From the IMG/VR virus record IMGVR_UViG_3300049811_000816, positions 1 through 24,996 of that record: a DNA stretch of 24,996 nt, one strand, 5' to 3'. The notes below the pieces were generated by a model. That model was given only the letters and a program-made list of their open reading frames with translations, was not told the DNA's origin and ran no database searches. The stretch comes from a virus. Below, one piece after another: positions 15,239 through 20,547 of this stretch; the first letter of the stretch is position 1; every line of letters starts with the position of its first letter. The translations under genes were made by a program, and so were the position numbers.

Positions 15239-15469
15239 TCAGGCCAGCGGCTCGTTCGCCAGATCGGCGATGAGCCGCAGCAGGGCCTGGTGCTCGGGGC
15301 CTTCGCCTCCCCGAAGGAGGAACTCCCCCACGTCCATGTCGATCGCCTCGCCGCCCGAGGCCGCGTTCGGTTGGTGGCGGACCATCACCTCATGGCTGTC
15401 GGCCTCGCGCACCAGGCTCCAGCGGTCGCCGTTGGGACTTCGGTACAGATCGCGTGTCAGGAGTGTCAT
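15239..15469 (-). CDS. small conserved hypothetical protein
   Basis: This 76-aa protein starts MTLLTRDLYRSPNGDRWSLV and continues with VMVRHQPNAASGGEAIDMDV and an acidic/Leu C-terminus. The sequence looks like a small soluble protein widespread in alphaproteobacteria, but I cannot name the family or function. The ATG at 15469 is chosen because conserved-looking sequence begins there. A GTG at 15514 with GAAGG upstream would add 15 residues. It is antisense in the gap between the major capsid gene and the FII-like gene, at the place occupied by FI in lambda, and is another non-structural insert. Confidence 0.7.
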   Translation of the reverse strand: MTLLTRDLYRSPNGDRWSLVREADSHEVMVRHQPNAASGGEAIDMDVGEFLLRGGEGPEHQALLRLIADLANEPLA

Positions 15470-15543
15470 CGTGAAGACTTTCGCAGGTTCGGGACGGGGC
15501 TCTCTCCGGCTCACAAGCGCCTTCGCCGCGGAATGATCCGAGT

Positions 15544-15855
15544 ATGTTTGCTATTGAGGCCATGATCGACCTGCTGTTTGCCGACGCCAACATCGGGAGA
15601 GATGCCGTCTACACCGCCGATGGCGGCGCCCCGCAGCTCGTCCGCGTGGTCGCTCGCCGTGCGGACGAGATCACCGGCTTCGGCGAGGCGCGGCTCTGGT
15701 CCGAGACCACCCGCGTCGACCTGCGCGTGGCCGAGGTGACGACGCCGCGCCGCGGGGATCGGATCGAGGTCGACGGCGAGGTCTTCCTCATTCAGAGCGA
15801 GCCAGTGCGAGATCGCGAGCGGCTCGTCTGGACCGTCGACCTGCGCCCGGCATAG
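15544..15855 (+). CDS. head-tail joining protein, gpFII-like
   Basis: This 103-aa protein (lambda FII is 117 aa) has the small beta-barrel pattern of head-tail joining proteins: DLLFADANIGRDAVYTADGG, then a beta-rich body with RVDLRVAEV, RRGDRIEVDGEVFLIQSEPV and a terminal VWTVDLRPA. It binds the gpW-portal complex and creates the docking site for the tail. No strong ribosome site is seen for the ATG at 15544; an ATG at 15562 with GAGG close by is an alternative. Position after the capsid gene supports the call. Confidence 0.82.
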   Translation: MFAIEAMIDLLFADANIGRDAVYTADGGAPQLVRVVARRADEITGFGEARLWSETTRVDLRVAEVTTPRRGDRIEVDGEVFLIQSEPVRDRERLVWTVDLRPA

Positions 15856-15896
15856 TAGGGGCGGCCGTGATACGCTCGTTTAGTCAGGAACCGCCG

Positions 15897-16364
15897 ATGA
15901 ACCAGGACTGGAGTCGTCTGAATCACCTGCAGATCGGCCGATACGCCGAGTACTTCACGAAGATGCAGATGGTGCTTCTCGGTCTCGACGTCTATTCGGC
16001 AGAGGTCGATGATCGCGGAATCGACTTCGTGGTCCGTCTGGAGCCGGACAGATACTGGGATGTTCAGGTCAAGTCGGTCCGGAAACTCAACTACGTGTTC
16101 ATGCGCAAGGACGTCTTTCGCCTGCGGCCCAATCTTCTCCTCGCACTCACCCTGTTCGAAGATGGCCTAGCACCGAACCAGTATCTCATTCCGGCGATGC
16201 GTTGGACGCAGGCTGATGAGCTCTTTGTCGATCGGGATTACGAGGGGCTGGCCAGCATGCCGGAGTACGGTCTGAACCTTTCGCGTTCGCGGTTGCATCA
16301 GCTCGAGCCCTTCCGCCTCGAGAGGGCAGCCGTCGACGTCTTCGGCCTCGGCAAGGAAGCTTAG
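15897..16364 (+). CDS. DUF4365-like protein with PD-(D/E)XK nuclease-type core
   Basis: This 155-aa protein has the layout of DUF4365/restriction-endonuclease-like proteins: helix GRYAEYFTKMQMVLLGL with E18, then SAEVDDRGIDFVVRL with D43, then YWDVQVKS with Q57 and K59. This D...QxK arrangement is the catalytic core of many PD-(D/E)XK enzymes, though Q in place of E makes activity uncertain. The C-terminal half (MPEYGLNLSRSRLHQLEPF) is family-like. The ATG at 15897 has CAGGA 7 nt upstream; the frame opens at 15867. It lies in sense between two joining genes, is not a virion protein, and may be a defence or exclusion gene. Confidence 0.75.
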   Translation: MNQDWSRLNHLQIGRYAEYFTKMQMVLLGLDVYSAEVDDRGIDFVVRLEPDRYWDVQVKSVRKLNYVFMRKDVFRLRPNLLLALTLFEDGLAPNQYLIPAMRWTQADELFVDRDYEGLASMPEYGLNLSRSRLHQLEPFRLERAAVDVFGLGKEA

Positions 16365-16384
16365 CCGGTGCCTTTTGAGATCTG

Positions 16385-17014
16385 ATGAAGCTGAAGCTCG
16401 ACATCACGCCAGATCTGGTCGCCGCCATGGCTGCCGAGGTGAAGGCCGGCGAGAAGGCCGTCACCGCTGCCATGCGCGAGGCCGGCACTGTGCTCAAGAC
16501 CGCCTGGCGTGGGCAGATCACCAGTGCGGGGCTGGGTCAGCGACTCGCGAACTCGATCCGGATCCAGATCTATCCGAAGGCCGGCGAGAGCCTGAACGCT
16601 GCGGCGCTCGTCTGGTCGAAGGCCCCGGTCATCGTCGGAGCCCATGATACCGGCCCGCTGATCCGGTCGAAGGACGGTTTCTGGCTGGCGATCCCGACCG
16701 AGGCCGCCGGGCAGGGCCTGCGCGGCGGCAAGATCACGACCGGCGAGTGGGAGCGCCGCCGCGGTCTGCGCCTGCGCTTCGTCTATCGCCGCCGGGGCCC
16801 GAGCCTGCTGGTGGCGGAAGGACGGCTGAGCAGCAAGGGCCTGGGCGTCGCATCAGGCTCGAAGACCGGCCGCGGGCGCACGACAGTGCCGATCTTCCTG
16901 CTGGTGCCGCAGGTCAAGTTACCGAAGCGGCTCTACCTCGACCGGGATGCGGAGCGGGCGCTCGACAGCGTGCCGGGGCTGATCGTGGCGAGCTGGGTTG
17001 ACGGACGGATCTGA
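16385..17014 (+). CDS. DUF6441 family minor tail protein, gpZ-like position
   Basis: This 209-aa protein opens MKLKLDITPDLVAAMAAEVKAG and has the DUF6441 features: a helical N-terminus with AMREAGTVLKTAWRGQI, the core LVWSKAPVIVGAHDTGPLIRS and the beta segment FWLAIPTEAAGQG, and a basic C-terminal half ending in PGLIVASWVDGRI. Lambda Z (192 aa) occupies the same slot and completes the tail top before joining. The equivalence is by position and size rather than by clear sequence identity. GAG lies close before the ATG, a weak ribosome site. Confidence 0.8.
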   Translation: MKLKLDITPDLVAAMAAEVKAGEKAVTAAMREAGTVLKTAWRGQITSAGLGQRLANSIRIQIYPKAGESLNAAALVWSKAPVIVGAHDTGPLIRSKDGFWLAIPTEAAGQGLRGGKITTGEWERRRGLRLRFVYRRRGPSLLVAEGRLSSKGLGVASGSKTGRGRTTVPIFLLVPQVKLPKRLYLDRDAERALDSVPGLIVASWVDGRI

Positions 17015-17017
17015 TCC

Positions 17018-17458
17018 CTATGGACCGGGCGCAACCTTGCTCCGATGCTTCTTCAGACGCATGGCGGCCGCAGCCACATCGCGCAGTAGAGCCCGTCCAT
17101 CAATTGCTAAAGACCTCGCGTCAGCATCGATCTGCTCAATGGCTAAGGAACCATCTGCCATGCCGTGCATGAGGTCATTTCTGCGCTTTCCCCAAGCTTG
17201 GATTCTTGCCTTCGGAAAATTTGCAGCCAAGAGCTGATCACTACTCTGACGAGCATCCAATTCGCCAATCTTTGGGCCAAGCATCGTTATTTTCTTTCCA
17301 CTCGCGAATGTAGCTCCCCCGGTTTGTTGAAGCATAGATATCAGACGATCCTCAAGAGCGGCATAGATGTACCACGAAGCCTCGAAGAAATGGCCCGACG
17401 CAATGCTGGTATCAATCCGGCCGATGAAATCTTCATAAAGCGAACGTTTGCTTGCCAT
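17018..17458 (-). CDS. HEPN-like protein, possible defence gene
   Basis: This 146-aa protein starts MASKRSLYEDFIGRI and is all-helical by eye. It has the acidic/aromatic helix FFEASWYIYAALEDRLISML and the motif RRNDLMHG (R93 to H98, R-N-x3-H) expected of HEPN domains, which include RNases of toxin-antitoxin and abortive-infection systems. No partner nucleotidyltransferase is adjacent. The composition is less GC-rich than the flanking tail genes, and the gene is antisense between the Z-like and U-like genes, so recent acquisition is likely. The frame extends to 17545, but the extra 29 residues look non-coding and no ribosome site separates the options. RNase activity is inference. Confidence 0.65.
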   Translation of the reverse strand: MASKRSLYEDFIGRIDTSIASGHFFEASWYIYAALEDRLISMLQQTGGATFASGKKITMLGPKIGELDARQSSDQLLAANFPKARIQAWGKRRNDLMHGMADGSLAIEQIDADARSLAIDGRALLRDVAAAAMRLKKHRSKVAPGP

Positions 17459-17561
17459 GCGCTGGGGTCTCGCCCTGTTCGGGTCTAGAGCGGAGCACTC
17501 TCGACTTACGGTCCCACAATAACCAGCCCGGATCAGAAGACACAACAGAGCCCCTTACAGC

Positions 17562-17981
17562 ATGCCCACCCTTCGCGAAACCATCCTTGCCGCACTGCAC
17601 GCGCGGCTTTTGGCACTGCCCGCCACCGCTCTGCGCGGCGAGGTCCTGCCCGAGCGCGTGCCGGCCGGAGGCCTCGTAATCCTGCGCGACGGCGAGCCAG
17701 GCGACCCGGAAGTCTCGCTGTCGCCGCTCGCCTACCACTACCAGCACCGCGCCGAGATCGAGGCGGTCGTGCAGGGCGCCACCCGTGACGCCGACTTCGA
17801 CAGGCTCTGCGCCAGTATCGGCGCGGGGCTTGCCGGCGACCGGACGCTGGGCGGGCTCTGCGAATGGGTCGAGGCTGAGGCGCCGCGCCCAGTGGACCTG
17901 CCTGTCGAAGGCGCGGCCAGCCTGAAGGCGGCCGTGATCCCGGTCGTCCTGCACTACACCACGGCCGACCCGCTCGGCTGA
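17562..17981 (+). CDS. tail terminator-like protein, gpU position
   Basis: This 139-aa protein (lambda U is 131 aa) begins MPTLRETILAALHARLLALP and has the alpha/beta layout of tail terminators: a first helix, the strand GGLVILRDG, then HYQHRAEIEAVVQ and the C-terminal strand AVIPVVLHYTTADPLG. Tail terminators cap the finished tail tube and fix its length. Relatives in alphaproteobacterial prophages are often mislabelled acyl-CoA transferase. The ribosome site is weak. Its last 28 bp overlap the convergent bactofilin gene. Confidence 0.78.
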   Translation: MPTLRETILAALHARLLALPATALRGEVLPERVPAGGLVILRDGEPGDPEVSLSPLAYHYQHRAEIEAVVQGATRDADFDRLCASIGAGLAGDRTLGGLCEWVEAEAPRPVDLPVEGAASLKAAVIPVVLHYTTADPLG

Positions 17982-18355
17982 GTGAGCGCCAGTGGTTCTG
18001 CAGACCGGCCTGCGTGCACCTGGCCCTCCAGTTCCGCGCCACTGTCGATGCTGAGCGTCTCGCAGGTGATCTCGCCGGTGACCCGCGCACTGGCATGCAG
18101 CTTGACAGTGCCGCCCTTTAGCAGGCCCTTGAACCGCCCCTTGATCGCGATGCTGGCCGCTTGAAGCTCACCCTCGACCTCGCCGGTATCCTCTATGATG
18201 ATTGTAGACGCTTCCACGCGCCCCTTGACGTGACCGGGCAACTCGACCGTGCCGGGGAACTGCAGCTCTCCGGTGACACGCGAGCCGGCTTCAAGATAGG
18301 AGCGCCCCCCGGCGCCGACGCGGCTCGGATCAGTATTCATCAGCCATTGCCTCAT
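17954..18355 (-). CDS. bactofilin family protein
   Basis: This 133-aa protein is a bactofilin by pattern. After a short disordered N-terminus (MNTDPSRVGAGGRSYLEAGS) come repeating beta strands such as VTGELQFPGTVELPGHVKG, IIIEDTGEVEGELQA and ARVTGEITCETLSI, which form the right-handed beta-helix that polymerises into filaments at the membrane. Bactofilins guide cell shape, stalk growth or septation. The start may be ATG 18355 or ATG 18340; neither has a strong ribosome site. It is antisense between the U-like and V-like genes and overlaps the former. A cell-shape gene inside a tail operon is unexpected. Confidence 0.85.
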   Translation of the reverse strand: MRQWLMNTDPSRVGAGGRSYLEAGSRVTGELQFPGTVELPGHVKGRVEASTIIIEDTGEVEGELQAASIAIKGRFKGLLKGGTVKLHASARVTGEITCETLSIDSGAELEGQVHAGRSAEPLALTQPSGSAVV

Positions 18356-18364
18356 TCAGCTTGA

Positions 18365-18378
18365 TCCCCGCTCGGGGA
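18365..18378. promoter_or_regulatory. inverted repeat between divergent genes
   Basis: TCCCCG and CGGGGA are perfect 6-bp arms with CT between them, located in the 54-bp gap between the bactofilin start and the tail tube start. It could be an operator or an RNA hairpin in the leader of the tail tube gene. No clear -10/-35 pair is seen with it. Confidence 0.3.
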
Positions 18379-18409
18379 CCATCTGCGCCAACCTACAGGA
18401 GAATTCACC

Positions 18410-19354
18410 ATGGCACGAGCCCAGGGGGCGCGGGCGCAGATGGCGCTTGCGTTCGAGACCGTCTATGGCACGCCGCCCGCGAGCGGCTTCACGAAGATGC
18501 CCTTCGCCAGCACCACGCTCGGCGCAGAGCAGCCGCTCCTGAACTCCGAGCTGCTCGGCTACGGCCGCGATCCGCTGGCGCCGATCAAGGACGCGGTGAC
18601 GGCAGACGGCGACGTGGTTGTACCGCTCGACGCCGAGGCCTTCGGCTTCTGGCTGAAGGCGGCGTTCGGGGCGCCGTCAACGACAGGCACGGCTCCCGGA
18701 CCGTTCACGCACGAATTTCAGTCCGGCGCCTGGACCTTGCCGAGCCTTTCGATCGAGACGGCGATGCCAGAGGTGCCGCGCTTTGCCATGTATTCGGGCT
18801 GCGTGCTCGACCAGCTGACCTGGCAGATGCAGCGCTCGGGCCTGCTGACCGCGACGGCGCGATTGGTGGCGCAGGGCGAGACGGTCGGCACCACGACGAG
18901 CGCAGGCACACCAGCAGCGCTGGAGCTTAAGCGCTTCGGCCATTTCAACGGCTCGATCACCCGGAATGGGATCGCTCTCGGCAACGTGGTCTCGGCCGAC
19001 ATCACCTATGCCAACAACCTCGACCGGATCGAGACCATCCGGAGCGACGGCCGCATCGATGGGGCGGACCCGTCGATCGCTGCGCTGACCGGTTCGATCG
19101 AGGTGCGCTTCGCCGACGCCACGCTGGTGACGCAGGCGATCAATGGCGATCCTTGCGAGCTCGAGTTCGGCTACCTGCTGCCATCCGGCGAGAGCTTCAC
19201 CTTCAAGGTGCACGCCGTCTACCTGCCGCGCCCACGGATCGAGATCTCTGGGCCGCAGGGGGTTCAAGCCACCTTCGACTGGCAGGCGGCGCGCGACAGC
19301 GCGGTCGGCCGGATGTGCACCGCAACCCTCGTGAATGACGTGGAGACCTACTGA
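18410..19354 (+). CDS. major tail tube protein, gpV-like
   Basis: This 314-aa protein is the predicted tail tube subunit. The N-terminus MARAQGARAQMALAFETVYG is followed by PPASGFTKMPFASTTLG, typical of phage tail tube proteins, and beta-rich sequence follows throughout, including FTHEFQSGAWTLPSLSIE and IEISGPQGVQATFDWQAARD near the end. Lambda V is 246 aa; the extra length may be an added domain. ACAGGAG sits at ideal distance from the ATG. The stop shares a base with the chaperone ATG (TGATG), so the two are coupled. Confidence 0.88.
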   Translation: MARAQGARAQMALAFETVYGTPPASGFTKMPFASTTLGAEQPLLNSELLGYGRDPLAPIKDAVTADGDVVVPLDAEAFGFWLKAAFGAPSTTGTAPGPFTHEFQSGAWTLPSLSIETAMPEVPRFAMYSGCVLDQLTWQMQRSGLLTATARLVAQGETVGTTTSAGTPAALELKRFGHFNGSITRNGIALGNVVSADITYANNLDRIETIRSDGRIDGADPSIAALTGSIEVRFADATLVTQAINGDPCELEFGYLLPSGESFTFKVHAVYLPRPRIEISGPQGVQATFDWQAARDSAVGRMCTATLVNDVETY

Positions 19355-19791
19355 TGCTGACGCTCGACCTCACCAACGCCCCGCGCTGGCATGAGCTCGC
19401 GCCCGGCGTAAGGGTGCAGCTGCGCCCGCTGACCACCGCGCTGATGGTGGCGACGCGCAGCGATTCAGCCATCGAGGCGATGCCGGAGGACGCCTCCGAC
19501 GAGGAACGCGCCGTGGCTTTCGCGAAGGCGCTGGCACGGCGTGCGGTGCTCGCCTGGGAGGGTGTGGGAGATGCCGACGGCAACGCGATAGTCCCGAGCC
19601 CCGAGGTCATCGACGCGGCTCTCGACGTCTGGCCGATCTTCGAGGGCTTCCAGCTCACCTACGTCTCGAAGGGCCTGCTGCTGGAACGGGAAAAAAACGT
19701 CTCCGCGCTCTCGCCGAATGGTCCTTCGGCGGGGGCGAGCGGTACTGCGACGCCTGCCAAGAGACGTGCGAAGACTGCCCGTCGCGGCTGA
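19354..19791 (+). CDS. tail assembly chaperone, gpG-like (zero-frame product)
   Basis: This 145-aa protein (lambda G is 140 aa) would coat the tape measure during tail assembly. It begins MLTLDLTNAPRWHELAPGV and has a helical middle (DEERAVAFAKALARRAVLAW). After codon 115 the sequence becomes low-complexity (SALSPNGPSAGASGT and a basic end). The change in character falls at the slippery site A AAA AAC (19692-19698), where a -1 shift gives a longer G-T fusion. The ATG is fused to the tail tube stop. Position before the tape measure gene and the frameshift support the assignment more than sequence identity does. Confidence 0.88.
   Translation: MLTLDLTNAPRWHELAPGVRVQLRPLTTALMVATRSDSAIEAMPEDASDEERAVAFAKALARRAVLAWEGVGDADGNAIVPSPEVIDAALDVWPIFEGFQLTYVSKGLLLEREKNVSALSPNGPSAGASGTATPAKRRAKTARRG
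19692..19698 (+). promoter_or_regulatory. programmed -1 ribosomal frameshift slippery site
   Basis: The heptamer A AAA AAC is in the zero frame of the chaperone gene and fits X XXY YYZ perfectly. After slippage the ribosome reads CGT CTC CGC and stays open to 20021. A hairpin begins 11 nt downstream. Confidence 0.88.
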
Positions 19792-20021
19792 ACCGGCCGA
19801 TCACCCATGAAGGCTGGCAGGTCTGGGATCTCGTCGGCCGCCTCGGTGGCCAGCTGCGCGTGCTTCCCGGCGCGGTGATCGGCTGGGACATGTCAGCGGC
19901 GCTCGCAATTGGTGACGCGCTCGGGGTGCCGCCGCTCGCCATGGCCGAACTGCTGCCTGTCATCGAGGCGGTAATGGTGCGGGCGGCGAATGCAGAGATC
20001 GCCGGTAGGGGCGCCCAATGA
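19698..20021 (+). CDS. gpT-like -1 frame extension of the tail assembly chaperone
   Basis: This open frame has no start of its own and is reached by a -1 shift at the heptamer 19692-19698, giving a fusion of about 222 residues (115 zero-frame codons plus 107). The extension reads as real protein: a Cys cluster YCDACQETCEDCPSRLNRPI that may bind zinc, then EGWQVWDLVGRLGGQLRVLP and a helical end ELLPVIEAVMVRAANAEIAG. In lambda the G-T product recruits tail tube subunits to the tape measure while G coats it. The fixed ratio of the two products is set by shift efficiency. The zero-frame alternative over the same bases is low-complexity. Confidence 0.85.
   Translation, partial: RLRALAEWSFGGGERYCDACQETCEDCPSRLNRPITHEGWQVWDLVGRLGGQLRVLPGAVIGWDMSAALAIGDALGVPPLAMAELLPVIEAVMVRAANAEIAGRGAQ
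19710..19739 (+). promoter_or_regulatory. frameshift-stimulating hairpin
   Basis: CTCGCC (19710-19715) pairs with GGCGAG (19734-19739), and GAA pairs with TTC inside, with a small bulge. An alternative inner pairing is CCGAA/TTCGG. The stem starts 11 nt after the slippery heptamer, slightly beyond the common 5-9 nt spacing. Confidence 0.6.
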
Positions 20022-20032
20022 TGGGCAGCCCC

Positions 20033-20410
20033 TCAGGTGACGATCTTCCAGTAGGAGTCCTTCCGGATCACCTTGCCGTCCTCGAACGTGTAGAAGTCGC
20101 AGCCTCTGACGCGGACCTTCTCTCCGGCCGGCGTGGTGCCAGTCAGAAGCCACTTGGACATGCCGGTGTTTCCGCAGGTGAAGTTCTCGATCTCGCCGTA
20201 GTGGACGTCGGGCGTGCTCTCGAACCTCGTCATGAGGCCCCGTCGCACCTCGTCGCGGCCGATATATCGGCTGCCATGCGGTTCCGGGCCGCGGGGAAGA
20301 TCCAGACTGCACTGTTCCGCAAAGAAACCCATGATCGCGTCGATGTCGTGGGCGTTGAACCCGGCGGCCAGCCCGTCGAGTGCTGCCAGTATCCGGTGTT
20401 CCTCTTCCAT
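20033..20410 (-). CDS. NTF2-like / SnoaL-like family protein
   Basis: This 125-aa protein is full length for the SnoaL-like/NTF2 fold: an N-terminal helix EEEHRILAALDGLAAGFNAHD, then DAIMGFFAEQCSLDLPRG, a YIGRDEVRRGLMTRFES loop, and the closing beta strands VRVRGCDFYTFEDGKVIRKD. Members are small cone-shaped proteins that isomerise, hydrolyse or bind hydrophobic ligands; the substrate cannot be read from sequence. A perfect ribosome site, GGAGGA, lies before the ATG, and a promoter-like TATGAT lies 27 nt upstream. It is antisense between the G/T chaperone and the tape measure gene, with its own control region, so expression in the lysogen is likely. Confidence 0.85.
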   Translation of the reverse strand: MEEEHRILAALDGLAAGFNAHDIDAIMGFFAEQCSLDLPRGPEPHGSRYIGRDEVRRGLMTRFESTPDVHYGEIENFTCGNTGMSKWLLTGTTPAGEKVRVRGCDFYTFEDGKVIRKDSYWKIVT

Positions 20411-20430
20411 GGCGATCCTCCGGTTTTGAT

Positions 20431-20454
20431 CGGGCCATCATACACGTTGGCCCG
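20431..20454 (-). promoter_or_regulatory. promoter with overlapping inverted repeat (operator candidate)
   Basis: CGGGCCA (20431-20437) and TGGCCCG (20448-20454) form a perfect 7-bp inverted repeat with a 10-bp spacer. On the minus strand the spacer contains TATGAT (20442-20437), a near-consensus -10, 27 nt before the NTF2-like ATG. No clear -35 is present, which fits activator- or repressor-controlled promoters. Confidence 0.5.
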
Positions 20455-20547
20455 CATTGGCCACCGCAGAAACTGCGCACGCCACGAGCTGCGTACAGGC
20501 CCCCGACCGTCCATGCGCCACGACGCACTTCTGCTCAGGAGACAAAC

